This document shows positions 46,633 to 58,221 of a stretch of 64,000 nt of DNA, one piece after another. The notes below the pieces were generated by a model, which saw nothing but the letters and a program-made list of their open reading frames with translations, had not been told where the DNA came from and did no database searches. Location of the stretch: assembly GCA_033439765.1 (NCBI GenBank), contig JAULSN010000001.1, forward strand, positions 7,316,001 to 7,380,000, given 5' to 3'. This DNA comes from Lasiosphaeria ovina (Eukaryota > Ascomycota > Sordariomycetes > Sordariales > Lasiosphaeriaceae). Both the position numbers and the translations under genes were made by a program. The stretch's first letter is position 1. Every line of letters begins with the position of its first letter.

Positions 46633-46923
46633 CTACCACTCAAACCCCTCGATCAGATTCGAGTGTGATACACGACAGACAGGCCCGTAAATTGGGGGGA
46701 AGTAGGGAGATGAGCTGAGGTTGGCGCATCTGGCTTTTTCGGACGGCCCAACCATGTCCATTTTCTGTTTGTGCGTCTTGGGCATCAATTTCGTCATAGG
46801 TAAAATGCTTTGTTGTTCGTCGCAGACTGACTGCATCTCGTTCTCCAGGCTGTGAAAATATGGCCGGCCGCCTTGTACGTAATTATTCGAGTTTCCTCCC
46901 TTTTCCGACCCCTTCTCCGCCAT
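46633..46923 (-). CDS. weak candidate 96-residue ORF
   Basis: Opens with ATG at 46923 and ends with TAG at 46633. It reads MAEKGSEKGGNSNNYVQGGR, then a mixed hydrophilic sequence with no domain and only weak codon bias. There are no membrane spans or signal peptide. Listed because it starts with a normal ATG in a stretch otherwise without genes; chance is quite possible. Confidence 0.15.
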   Translation of the reverse strand: MAEKGSEKGGNSNNYVQGGRPYFHSLENEMQSVCDEQQSILPMTKLMPKTHKQKMDMVGPSEKARCANLSSSPYFPPIYGPVCRVSHSNLIEGFEW

Positions 46924-48053
46924 CGGGCAATGTTTATGGATCGCAGATCTCCCCCGGCGTGTGTAGTGGATTCGTGCCTGCTACGCCGTGAGGCAACAGT
47001 TGTCAGCAGCGGGCCGTCCCTCTCGGACGACTGCTGATCGAGGCGCAGGCGCTTTTGCCCCTGAACCGATGTGTCCCGTGCACATCAACCGCCGCCGCCG
47101 CCACCACCGCCGCCACCGCCGCCATTTGGAGGCATGAGCCTTGCCAACAAATGGAGAGTCGGACCTAAATTTCCCCTATCCCCGGTGCTGCCTCTAGACA
47201 GCGAGAGTGGGGGGAGGTAAGAGAGGAGAGGACGTCTTGCTTCGGCGGGCCGCCGGCAAAAGGGGCGGAAGAATTCGCCGCCTCGGCCCGCTCACCTCTA
47301 TATATTCGTCGTTCGAGTGCTGGGCGGGCTTTCTAATGACCGGTCTGCCGCGAGACCACCCGGGCAGTGTTTTAGTCAGACCGGATGGCGTACTGGGCCC
47401 TAGAACAAAAGAGATAGGGGAGGTGTGGCAGCAAATATAAAATAAGAATCGTACCAATTAAGATCAAGGTACGGATCCGTGGGCCAGTTTATTGACCTTT
47501 TTGCCAGCAGTCGTTTGTTCACATGACGGCCAATGCCTTCCCTTCTGTCCATAACCTGTTATCTCTTCGTCGTGCTACTACGGACACAGGCTATTCGTTA
47601 ACAAGGTTTGTCTTGAGCGTGGGGTTTTCAGATGTCGCCAAAAAATAAGTGGCGTCTTGTTCGTAGGTGTGCACTGTACAACGGCTGCTGTGCTAGCAGA
47701 GTTGGTGGCATGCTCGAGAAAAAAGGGGGTGCGGAGTTTATTACGACCCCCTCAACCTAAAAGGCAATGAATGGCCAACTTGGCTTTCTGGGTACCTACG
47801 TACACATACAGTCTATCTACATAGGTAAAGTACCTAAAGCATCTTGATCTATATTTAGGTACCGTGGCTGTCTCAAAGACAAACACATCCGAAGTAGCTA
47901 GCGCTGATGACTTGAAACGACGAGCATCCTCACTAAAAAGAAGCAAAAAAGGTTAAAAAATCTAAACGGCCCCCATGGCATGCGAAAGAGCATAAAGAAA
48001 AGGAGAGGGGAATGGGAAGAGAGAAGGGGTGGTGGACCGAACCAAACCAAACA

Positions 48054-48096
48054 ACACACACACCACACACACACCACACACACCACCACCACCACC
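48054..48096 (+). repeat. CACA/CACC simple-repeat tract
   Basis: ACACACACC-type units repeated about four times, ending in (CAC)n. Seen directly. Confidence 0.85.
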
Positions 48097-49622
48097 GGGC
48101 AGCAATACCGATATTGAAGCGACCCTTTGTGCATTCCCACGGGGCATCTGCCCGCAGCAGCAGCAGAATTACCTACACATACACACACACATATCTACCT
48201 TCGTAGATACGTGGACCGAGGGACGCGCGTGTGGTAGTGGAGGACGAAGACGAGGAGGAAGACGGTACGCACACATCAACCACGCACGCACGGCATGCGT
48301 GCGTGCATGTAGATACCTAAGGAAGTTTGATGACGAGACTTTCCACCTATCTGCCAGCAGTCAGTCCACCACTGCCTGCAAAACTAGGTACCTACTTACG
48401 TTGCAATCACGGGACAGCATGTCAAGAAACACTCGGGTACGGTAAGGTATGGTAGCTTGTAGCTTCTGCCAATCGTGGCCTGGGTCCAACCCTCCAAGTT
48501 ACCTGTCAGTGTGCCCTTTCACATGCTTCGTCCCCACCCCCCTTTTCAGGTGGTAAGCAACAAGTCAGACACTAGTCAACAAGCCAGACTCTAACTTGGT
48601 TGCCGGCTGGTTGCAAGAGAGAAACAGACAGGCAAAGTCACAGTATTCACCAATGTTTTAATCGTCAAGATTTTGTATGAATGAATTCTTTTAGTTATTT
48701 TTTTCCCAGGTCGTTTGTAATTTTGGGCTTTTTTTGTCCCTTTTACCAAGTGCATCTCCTCGTTTTGGTCGAGGGAGAGCCAGCCTTTTTGTTTTGGGTT
48801 TGGGTCCAGGTCATGTCGGAATCCTTTTGGTTTCCACCGTCCCATCATCGCTGGTCAAAATACTTTTCCCACCGATAGTTTTCTTTTTCCCGTGAAAAGA
48901 AACGCACACGCCCTGCTCCTCAACCGCCTCCGCACTTAACGAGCTTTGCTCTCCCGCTTCGCCTGCCCCACGGCGTGCTGCCTAGAAGGAAAATCGGCCA
49001 CAAGACAATGGTTGCCCACTTGCTTCAGCCCTAGAGTACACACCACCGTTCCTTTCCTCCTGCGCAAACCCGATTATGTCGCCGCCCCTAGTGAAGCTAG
49101 TGAGAACATGTGATACTAGTAGAGCTCTGGCCGTGGCCAAAGCAGAAAACTGAAAGGCAACCGGAGATCGTGGTATCATAGTGATGAGAGAAACGCCGCT
49201 TGATGAAAAAGAAACTCGCAAGAAAAAAAATAAAAGACGCAAATGGATATCAAACCGGCCCATCCGGTAAATTAGGGCAGTGATGCCGCCACTGTAAACA
49301 TCGGTCCCACCATGCCAGCCATCCTAGACCGAGGACATGAGACCATCCGACCAGATGCATGGTATTAAAGGTCGGATTAATGCGTCCAATGAGCGAGCCG
49401 ACCCACACAGAGCTTGCTGTGGTCGACTCGGAAAGATAAACGCCAACCAGGTCATGCATAATGTCGTAAGAGTAATCGCTCGCGATGCTCGGTTCAAGTA
49501 CACATGGCAGCTATACTGTCTGCCTGATGCATGGTCCGTTGACTCTCGTGCATGTCTTGTAGTGAAGTCGGGGTATATGCAGTAAAGAGGTCGTGAAAAG
49601 TGTCTTGTTGGGGAATAGAGAA

Positions 49623-51471
49623 TCACCAGCCTTTGGCATGGTAGCCGGTGAATTGGTTTTTGCTGAAGTAGTTGTCCCAGCTGCTGGCGTTGGCATCATT
49701 GTCCTTCATGTAGGGCCTCTCCGGATACTGCTTCAAGTTCGCCACGTCCTGAGATGTGTGGCGGCGCTTGAGAACCGCATTGGCCGTCTGGCTCTTCTGC
49801 GATCGCTCCCACAGCAGCTGCCGGCGAAGGGACTCGGTCAGCTCGGTAGCGAGCATGTTGCGCCTGGTAGTGCGGGGAGACAGTGCAGCTTGGTAATGCA
49901 TGCCCGTGGCAACGGCATTGATTGGTTGCGCAGCAGATCTGGGGATCTCGTTGATAGACCGCATTGGTGGCGGGCCGCGGTTACCTCTCTTCATCATCAG
50001 CGGTGCTTCGTCCGAATCGTTAGGAGAAGCAACCAAAGAAGGACCATTGAGGTTGGCTCTCGTTCTGGGGAGCGCCGACGTCGACTGAGATGCAGCGTTG
50101 CCCAGCTTTTGGGGCCGACTGCTCCCTTGCGCCAACATGAGGGTAATGAGAGATCTTCGCGAGGTGAGGTTGACCTTGGAATCCACGCGCTGAAAGTTGA
50201 ACTTTTCGTCGACGCTCGACTTCCCGCTATCCTCGACCGAATCTTCCCAATCGGACGAGTCATCGTCATCGTCAATGGCGCTCTCGTCGACGTAGTCGGT
50301 CTCCGACTGCTCGCTAATGGCAGACGAGGCAAATGTTTGGGTGACAACCTGGTTGCTGAAGGAAGCCGTCTTCTTTTGCGCGTTGAGTGTCGAGCCTGCT
50401 CTGGGGATGTGGAGAGCACTCTTTAGCGAATCGTCGGCTTCCGATGAACCGCCAACCTGGAACATCTTAGATTTCTGTTGGGGTACCGGCACTTTTCGCA
50501 CATCGAGGCTGTGGTCTTTGTCGCTGTACGAGTCGTCACCGGAGCCGGAAGAGCCACCGAGGGCGAACTTAGCCTGTTGCTTCTTAGGCTGGACAAGCTT
50601 CGGCGCCGGGGCATCTGTCGGCTCGGGAATGGCGCTCAGAGACGGAGAGTTTGACGCCTGGGATGTGATGCGGCAAATGGGCAATGAGGACGGAGAAAAC
50701 CCGCGCGTGACAATGGTGCGGGGTCGCTCCATTGCCTCTTGCTGCAGCGACTCCATTGAGGGAGTCTCTGGTGTTCGGCAGGGAGATTCTGTCGTCGTTG
50801 AGCCTGATCGCTCGGTTTCGGCCTCGGCCTGAGGTTTGGGAGGGCTCAGAGGCTTTGCCTGCACTTGAGGGAGTTTTGCTTGCACCTGTGGGAGGGGTGA
50901 TGAGATGGCGGGGAGTGGGTCGTTGAGCGAGTCTTTAGCCTCGATGATGGAAACGACCATCTTCTCCAGGTCGTCAGAAGTAATGTGTCGCTCCCTACCG
51001 CGGCTGCGGCTGCTGGCGCACGAGTCCTGGCGTTGGATACGCGGGCGCAGTATGTCGAGGGGTGCCGACTCTGCTGTGAAATCAACCGCCTCTTCGTCCG
51101 CGACGGAATCGACGCTGCCAGAAAGCTGAGGAACGTCGTCGGTCAGAGAGCGGGGTGAGCGAATATCTTTTGGCTGAGTAGTAGCAGTCGACCGGAGAAA
51201 AGCTTCGCCACTCTCGCAGCAAAAGGTTTCTCTGTTCCAGAGGCGCCAGCTCAAATTCTCGAGTCTGCGTCCTTGGGCAACTGAATCACGGCAGCGCGCA
51301 AAAACTGTACATGGCATTTTGTCAGCCACCAAGGGCGGGAGGGTGGCGAGACACGAAGACCAAAAACTTACCTGTCCACATGCTAAAAAGGTTCTGAGCG
51401 TTTGTTGTGTCAACCTTGTGGATGACATTGGCGTCTACTTGCAAGACGGGCGTCTCCAAAGACAAGGGCAT
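49623..51471 (-). CDS. areA-like/DUF1752 regulatory protein
   Basis: Two exons (51372-51471 and 49623-51304) give 593 residues. The N-terminal block, across the intron, reads NLFSMWTVFARCRDSVAQGR then RLENLSWRLWNRETFCC. This is the short conserved region found at the start of the nitrogen regulator AreA and of a fungal family formerly called DUF1752, which in filamentous fungi is often followed by DUF3295. No GATA zinc finger is present, so this is not AreA itself. The rest is low complexity: Ser/Pro-rich, an acidic stretch near 374-395 (SAIDDDDDSSDWEDSVEDS), a duplicated LPQVQAK, basic patches near the C-terminus (RRQLLWERSQKSQ, KRRHTSQDV), and an aromatic end (NYFSKNQFTGYHAKGW) that matches the C-terminal conserved region. 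Probably a nuclear or cytoplasmic regulator of nutrient signalling; the exact role is inferred. A 145-codon ORF lies just upstream on the same strand. Confidence 0.85.
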
Positions 51472-51519
51472 AGTGACGGCGGTGGCTGCTCGATTGTCCG
51501 AGCGGATGCTGAGTTGTAG

Positions 51520-51957
51520 TCAGGACGAATTGTGACGGTTACTTCGCGACACGATCGCGAATGTCGCCAGACAAGAGGTTTCGTCCCGAGAACGAGGTGA
51601 AGCGATCCTAAGATCAGCTCTGCACCAAATGCGGGCTCGCTGGCAATCGAGATTCGGCAGTTCCGCTTCGTGTGCGAGACTCGAACGTTGGGAACTTGGC
51701 TTCGTCTTCGTCGTGGTTCGGGCCGAAGTCTGTCTCGCTGTCGGCTGCACCGTCTTCGCGCTTGTGGCTGCTTGTTGGTGGGTCTGGCCGTCGAGTGCGC
51801 GCGCACTTTCGTTCAGCTGCACTGAGTTTGTCGACTGGGGGAAGAAATGCTGGATGCAGGCGTTGATCGACTCGGTGTAGATGGCCTTGTCGAATATTAG
51901 ACTGCAAGTGCAAATGCAGCTGGTGTTAACAACGGTGAGGTTGTATGTTGCGGACAC
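51520..51957 (-). CDS. candidate 145-codon upstream ORF or small gene
   Basis: A frame from ATG 51957 to TGA 51520 lies on the same strand and 48 bp before the start of the DUF1752 gene, so it is probably in its leader. The first two thirds have C/G-ending codons like real genes (MSATYNLTVVNTSCICTCSL, then KAIYTESINACIQHFFPQST). No domain is recognised. It could be a regulatory upstream ORF, a separate small gene, or a mis-assigned leader. It overlaps open frames on the opposite strand, which is why confidence is low. Confidence 0.3.
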   Translation of the reverse strand: MSATYNLTVVNTSCICTCSLIFDKAIYTESINACIQHFFPQSTNSVQLNESARALDGQTHQQAATSAKTVQPTARQTSARTTTKTKPSSQRSSLAHEAELPNLDCQRARIWCRADLRIASPRSRDETSCLATFAIVSRSNRHNSS

Positions 51958-54900
51958 GAGATGGAGAGGGAAGGAAGGTGTGGTGGGGAGCGGGTGTTGA
52001 TGTATATGGCTGTTGAACGGAGGTGGAGGACCAGAGCCCGGCTGCTCTGCGTTACGTGGGATGGTCCAGGGCTAGGGAGTAAAATCAATTACCTGAGGTA
52101 CTCGGTACTTGTACAAACCCTCTGGAGGTCCCGACGTACTCAGGGCAGACTGGCAGGGGCACCGTAGTGGAGGGGTGGCGGCGGAGGGTCTCGATAAAAA
52201 GTGGACGGCCCAGCAGGGGTAGCGGGGGGTAGTGAAAGTACCGGTCAGAAGTCTCTCCTCCGTCCCCTGGTTCGTTTTTTGCTGCCCTGTCTCGTGCCTG
52301 GGCTGCTCCTCTCCACTCTTTGCGCTTCCAGTCTCACCCGAACTTTTCCCGCCTCCACAGCTTGCGGAGACTCCTTGGTCGCTTGTGATACGCCGTGAAC
52401 GGGCTCGAATGCCCCAAAGGCTACTGTATAGGCCACAAGTGACAGTCTCGTAAAGCCTGGCCAAAGAGGCCAAGAACGCGCAACGCGCTGCGTGATGGCC
52501 AGGAAGAGCCAATGGCCCGCCCAGTGCTCTTGCCTCGATTCCAGATAATTACAGGGCGCTTTTAGGGAATGGTGGGAGACATTCACAGGCGTTATGGGTT
52601 CTGGGACCGCAAGGAAACAACAGCGGACCCCAGCCCCGCTTGCTTGGAACGGCAATATGGTGTGAGATTACTGCCAAAAAGGGCATAAGCAGGCCGGGGA
52701 AGCCTAGGCCATTTGGGGCATTTATAAACTGTGGGGTTCGGGCACTCTTTCGGCGCTGTGAAATCATGCGGCGTTTCGCAAACGGCGCACTACACAAGGG
52801 GCAAATTAAACCCAGAAAGTTTAGCTAATACCCGGAATGGAAAGATGGTCACGATGGCTTGCGACAAAGCTCCCAAAAGGGAACCATTAGTCCGAACAAG
52901 GCCAAGCGGCCGAATTTGGGCTCCCTGGTGTTGGGCTTCCGGGGAAATCTCCCGGCGGACAGGCCGCCGCAGCGTTTTGCATATTGAGGCGCCGTTAAGG
53001 TTGTTGCTGGCCGTTAAGTCGTCCTTGGACTGACTCCCCAAAACGGCGCTGCTTCCGAGGACTCACTCACTTCAGTTGAGGGAATGAAGTCAGGAGGCAG
53101 CCTTGCCGTCTCCCAGCAAAGTCAGGTGTCCCAGCTGGAGAGCCTAGGCCATTTCCCCGCAAATCGCCACGCCTGGCACCTGAACTCGGCCCAGCACCCT
53201 GCTCCTCACCTTGCTTGGTTGTTGCAATTGAGGTTCACCACATTGACCTCGAGCCAACGCGCCGTTACTCCGCACTCAATCCCGCCGACGGCCCACGGGC
53301 CTGTTGATCGTCCAGCCCGTGATCACGAGCGCGCCTCGCGAATTGCACTGTAGCCTTGGGGCCACTGGCTTCATCAAAGTGAAAACAATACCGCATCGAT
53401 CCTGTCTGCATTCGGTCGGCTCAGTGGAAGCGAGGCAGCAAGAGACGACGAGTCACGCTCATCAGTTGTTTGCTGCATCATATCACGAGTGTGCCCGACG
53501 CTCATTGCGCCGTGGCAGACCTCGGTGTCGCCAATGGAATGCCACTTGCCAGCGCTGGAGCGCCGGGGACAGGCTGTCAAGCACACCAAGCGACTGGGGT
53601 TCTGAGGCCCAATTCGTCACTTCAGGGCTCCCTGTGGTCGAATCGACGGCGGCAAGACGTGCTGTGCCGGCCAAAGCTGGCTGTGACGAGCTGGGCCTCT
53701 GATGAGTGGTCTCGCCCGCTGGGTGATGTCTTTTTTGGGGGTTGTCGCTCTCCCCTCTCAGCTGACACCTCGTGATCCGTCCATTGCTGGCGGTTGGTTC
53801 CACGAGCCGCGGCCATTAAACAAAAGCAGGCCCCGACGATATCACGTTGGCCGCCAGCCAGGCAGACAGCCATGCACGTGCAAAAAGATGCTGCCGCTGT
53901 CGTTTGGCTATGAAGCTGTCGCCCCGCACAAGATGCCTGCCCGATTCACACTCGCGGCAGGCTTGCGTTTCGCCCATTGCCTCCCAGTCTCATTCTCATT
54001 ACAGTATCTGCATCACCCGCATTTACACAGTATAAAGCAAGGAGCGCAGGAATTGAGTTTTAGGAGTCCACGATGCTTTATCTGGACGCCGCTAGTCATC
54101 CATCAAGTCGCTGGCCACGCTTTGTGGACGACACCGGCCTCTGGCCTCCCATGCCTTGAAACGTTACAACCAACAGTCGACTGTCCAAACGGACACAATT
54201 TTCTCTAGCTTCATTGGCGACTCTTTTGCAGTATTTTTGTTTTGTATTTCCCAGAGAGGGAAGGGTAATCAATATTATCACAAGTTCCCACACATTATAG
54301 CACTAGTAGGTAACTAGTCGGCTGATGCCTGTCTTTCTGGCTCCTGGCGCCATGAAGTTCTGAACTTGCTGTATCGTTTCATTCACCCCACGCCTCAGGG
54401 GGGATGGATGAGCTTTGAAAGGCTGGGAGAAGTTACACGTATAGAACGGAGAATCCTGTCGTCGTCTTCATCCTCCCGGGCTCTCGTCACCTTCCACGAA
54501 AGGCGTTAGGGGGCCGGGTGCCCGCCACGCGAGCCGTGACGATACGGCAGGCCCCAACAGCCGTAATCTCGTTGAACTCCCTGCCAGCGGAAGCTGTCCG
54601 GTCTCTCCGGTGGTGCCATAATCGCTCTTCCTTCCAAACCGGGACTAAAATGCCCTGTCGTCGACAAGCGATCGCTCCCAAAAGCCCATTTCCCGGTTTC
54701 ACCACGATGTTTTCTCCACATCTCCCATGGCCTTGGGAGATGCTACTGCGCGCTGAAGCCGTGGCACTGGGTCCATGGGACGCCTCGAAGGAAATTGTCC
54801 TTCGGATTTGGAAGCTTTGTGGGTCGTGTTGGCATGGAAGGCGACAGGGCCATACCATCACTGGGACTTCGCAATCACGACTTCGGATGACGAAGTGAAA

Positions 54901-57900
54901 GAGGGAGGAGGCCAAGAAGGGAGCGGGAGGCGCTCGGAGCCGCGATGGCAGCCGCCTGGGCAAGCCTCGTCCAGAGTCCAGATTCCAGGGCAGGTAGATT
55001 CAGTTCCGCAGTTCTCCAGTGAGACAGAAAACCGCCATCATACTCGGTCACGTTTTGTTGCAAGCCAGTGCGCATCACCTCATGGACTCAGTGCGACGGT
55101 TGACTTCGAAACACATTCCGGAATACTTCGTAAACGACTCTCAGACGGGCGGCGCAAACATTACAAGACAACAAACAACTTGTCACATTCCCTGCTAAGC
55201 TTGGTAAACGGTGTCCTGGCTGGGACAAACCACCCGGGACGTTGAACGGAGATGGTCTGATTGCGTTTGGGATTCCAATGCGGGAGGTTGTCGGGGAAGC
55301 TGGGGTAACGAAGCCGGACTCGGGTGGGATTCCGCCCCATGGAAGCAGACCGCAGGAGAAGCTCATGTGCGACGCAAACGTGATTGATCAGCTCCTGGGC
55401 TTTGGGATACGGAAACTGTGCTCAGAAGCCCGGTTTTGCACCAATTCAGGTTGGTGTGTAAAGTGCGATGGACTGTGTGCAAGGATGTTGAAAGGCAGCC
55501 ACCCAGCCTGGCAGCTCTCGGGGACCAAAAATGATGCCCTTGGTAACTGGGCTGCCAATGGCTGGACCATTATTCCCCACTCCCAGAGCTCTGGGACGCT
55601 TTCACGCTTGGAGCTTAATCAAGCTAATCTCGTCCCCGGGAACAGGTTCACGGGGGGGTTACACGGGGCCACCACCAGAGCCGATTTCGCCCAGTCGGAA
55701 AACTTGTGAGGCTTGGTATTTTCGATAGTGTACCTTCACTATTACCATGATTATAACACACTGTTCGAGAGCTCAGTTGTCACATCTGAGACCTCACATC
55801 TGAGACCTCACGAGGCGCAACGCAAACCCCTTTTGCTTTTCAACTCGATCTGTGCAACTCAGGAGTCGGCGGCGGCATCGAAATCGCTCATGGTCTTTTG
55901 ACGCGTTCAAACCGACCGCCACAATCAACTCCCCGTTAATTTCTCGTCTTGTCGGGAAACTGCGGGAAGACTGAGCATTGGGATTGGGGGAGGCAGGTCC
56001 CGGTGTTCGGACTTGCGACCACCGAATCAGAGCTTTACCCCGCGCCCACATGGCCAACTCGTTCGCCCACCCCCACGCCCAAAGCTCGCCCTTGGCAATT
56101 ATGAATCCTTCGCAACCACACCTTCTCACTTGAGGGGGGTTGCATCACGCTCAGGGTTCGAAAGGGGGGAGGCTCAGGGTGGGTGGAATTGACTTCTCAA
56201 CAAGGCAACGCCTTCCAGCGCGAAGTGGTCAGGAGTCGAGTTTCGCTAATGCGATATTTTTGATCGTTCGACTTGCCCCCCAACTTGCCCCCATGTTTCC
56301 CCATTCCACCTCGGTGACAGGTTTGGGGGGATTGGGGAAACCGCGCTTCGAGAAACACGGGGGGCTTTCGTTCTTTAATTTGTTCACTGCTGCCTTTTTA
56401 CCAATTGCTCGTCGCGTAAAGAGTGGCCGCACGTGGTTTATATTGCCTCCCCGCCTCTCTCTCCTTTCACCGTGACAAATGCGCATGCGTTACCGGGTTG
56501 TGGCGAACAGAGGATCGCTCGCACGTGTGCGTGTATGATCTGAGCAGCTCGCTTTTCGCGTTTTACGGTCGATGTGGTGCGTGCGTGCGTGCGTTTGTCG
56601 AAGACGATCAATCATCAATACTTACCTCCCTAGGTAATTTATCATTTGGAATCAGAGCAGTTTCCAGACCATTCGAGAGGGCCAAGAAGGTGCAAACGTC
56701 GCTCCGGGCGAGAAGAACATCGAAGAAAAAGAAAAGACCGAACGATCACGAACCTTTTCGGGATAACGTAACGGGAACCCGCCGATATCACGGGGCGGAG
56801 AAGAGGGAAACATGAACACGGGTCCGCCAAAATGTGAGATTGGTGTTGCACACAAGCGCCACGGCAACAACAAAACCCCCTGGATCGCGGATCTCCTGTC
56901 TCTCCCGAGGATCTGTCTGGCCCTTTGAAAGCCCCGGGGGCTCTCACTACTGTTCCCCGGCTGGTGGGGCATACCCTGTCCAGTCAGCCTGTCAGCCAGT
57001 CAGCTTTGGCTAGGAGGCCGAGATTGGAAAATGTGAGAAGTGATAGGTACGAAGAACTGACAACCAAAATGGGAGTCATGCAACCCAGTTTAGCAAAAGG
57101 ACAATGTGACTTGTCTCTTGCTTACCGCCCCAATTACGATCGTCGTTCGCCGCCAACGGTTACACGACCGGCTTTCGCAGTTTTCTTGACCCAGGCTCTC
57201 CCCCCAAAAAGGCAGAAACGCCGCTGACTTCACAACCTCCACTGCCTTGCGCGGAAGCGAAACGGTTCTGAGCCCCAAAAGCCAGGCCGGCAATTGAGCA
57301 AAATGCGAAGCCAAGCAAAAACGCACCCGGCAAAGAGCAAAACCTGGTTGGCGTTTCTATTTCGCATATACAATACAACACTGGAAAGCGAAAAATAGCA
57401 CAACAGCCTTAAAAGAGGGTTTGAAACTTTTATGCAAACTATTTCGTTTGAGGAGGGTTGCGTTGGTTCAAGTCGGTTGCGCTTTGGTCCATCCGCCCCC
57501 TCCTAAGTCGTCGTCACTCTCTCCCCGCTTCCTAATTGAGTGAGCGAACAGACGAAAACTAGGACGGGGACAGTTCCAAAGATAGCTCGTCCCAAGTGGA
57601 AGGAAGATACTCTAAACACGCAATGCCATTGCCGTTTTGGTTACGTTGTGATTAATTGAGACTTGCAACAACAACTTGCTACCAACGGCGGCAACCATAC
57701 TGCTTACCTCGACTAGGTTTCTTAGTTACCCAGACAGAAGCATTGCTTTCGGAACGGTTTGGGAATGAATGACTATAGGGTCGCATCAATTCGGGGAGCA
57801 GGCTCTCACTATCTCTCTGCATCGGATCTCTCGACAACGAGACTCCAACATCCCAACATCCGAGCCATTGGCCATGGACAACCCTTCAATCCCTCTTCCG

Positions 57901-58203
57901 AAGCCTCCCGGCCGCCTCCCTTTCCCGTTTCGTTCATCGCCGAAGATCTCTCGAGGTGGTGCCCGGTGGTGGTGGTGGTGGCGGTTGCTTGTTTGTTCGT
58001 TTCGGCGGTGAATGTCGGTTCCGTTGGCAAGAGTGTATCAGGTTGGATGGAAGTCAGCAGCAATTCCCCCAAACCCCCACGTCATCCATACGCGGTCACA
58101 AAAAGACACATCTTCGTTCCCAAATCTGGCATCAGTCCGAGAAGGGGATTTGAGGGTGGGTAAGAGTCCACGGTATTCCAGACGGTATTCCCTTTTATAT
58201 GGC

Positions 58204-58221
58204 CTGTGTGTGTGTGTGTGC
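58204..58221 (+). repeat. (GT)n microsatellite
   Basis: About nine GT units in the gene-poor stretch. Seen directly. Confidence 0.9.

Larger units (their letters stand above)
39468..49622. other. 10-kb gene-poor stretch
   Basis: No gene could be supported with confidence across 10 kb. It holds minisatellites (40071-40135, 42187-42222), microsatellites (ACC near 43521, AAT near 44421, CACA near 48054), many TACCTA/TAGGTA words (39912-48390) and one TACTCCGTA (42254-42262). Three weak candidate small ORFs are listed separately. The part around 45.85-46.45 kb is visibly less GC-rich, with T and A runs. Confidence 0.5.

Noticed and set aside
52440..57400. Suspected RIP-mutated repeat block
   Set aside because: Composition is not AT-rich and no duplicated segments longer than about 15 bp were found by eye (for example the GCCTAGGCCATTT words at 52704 and 53141 are isolated).
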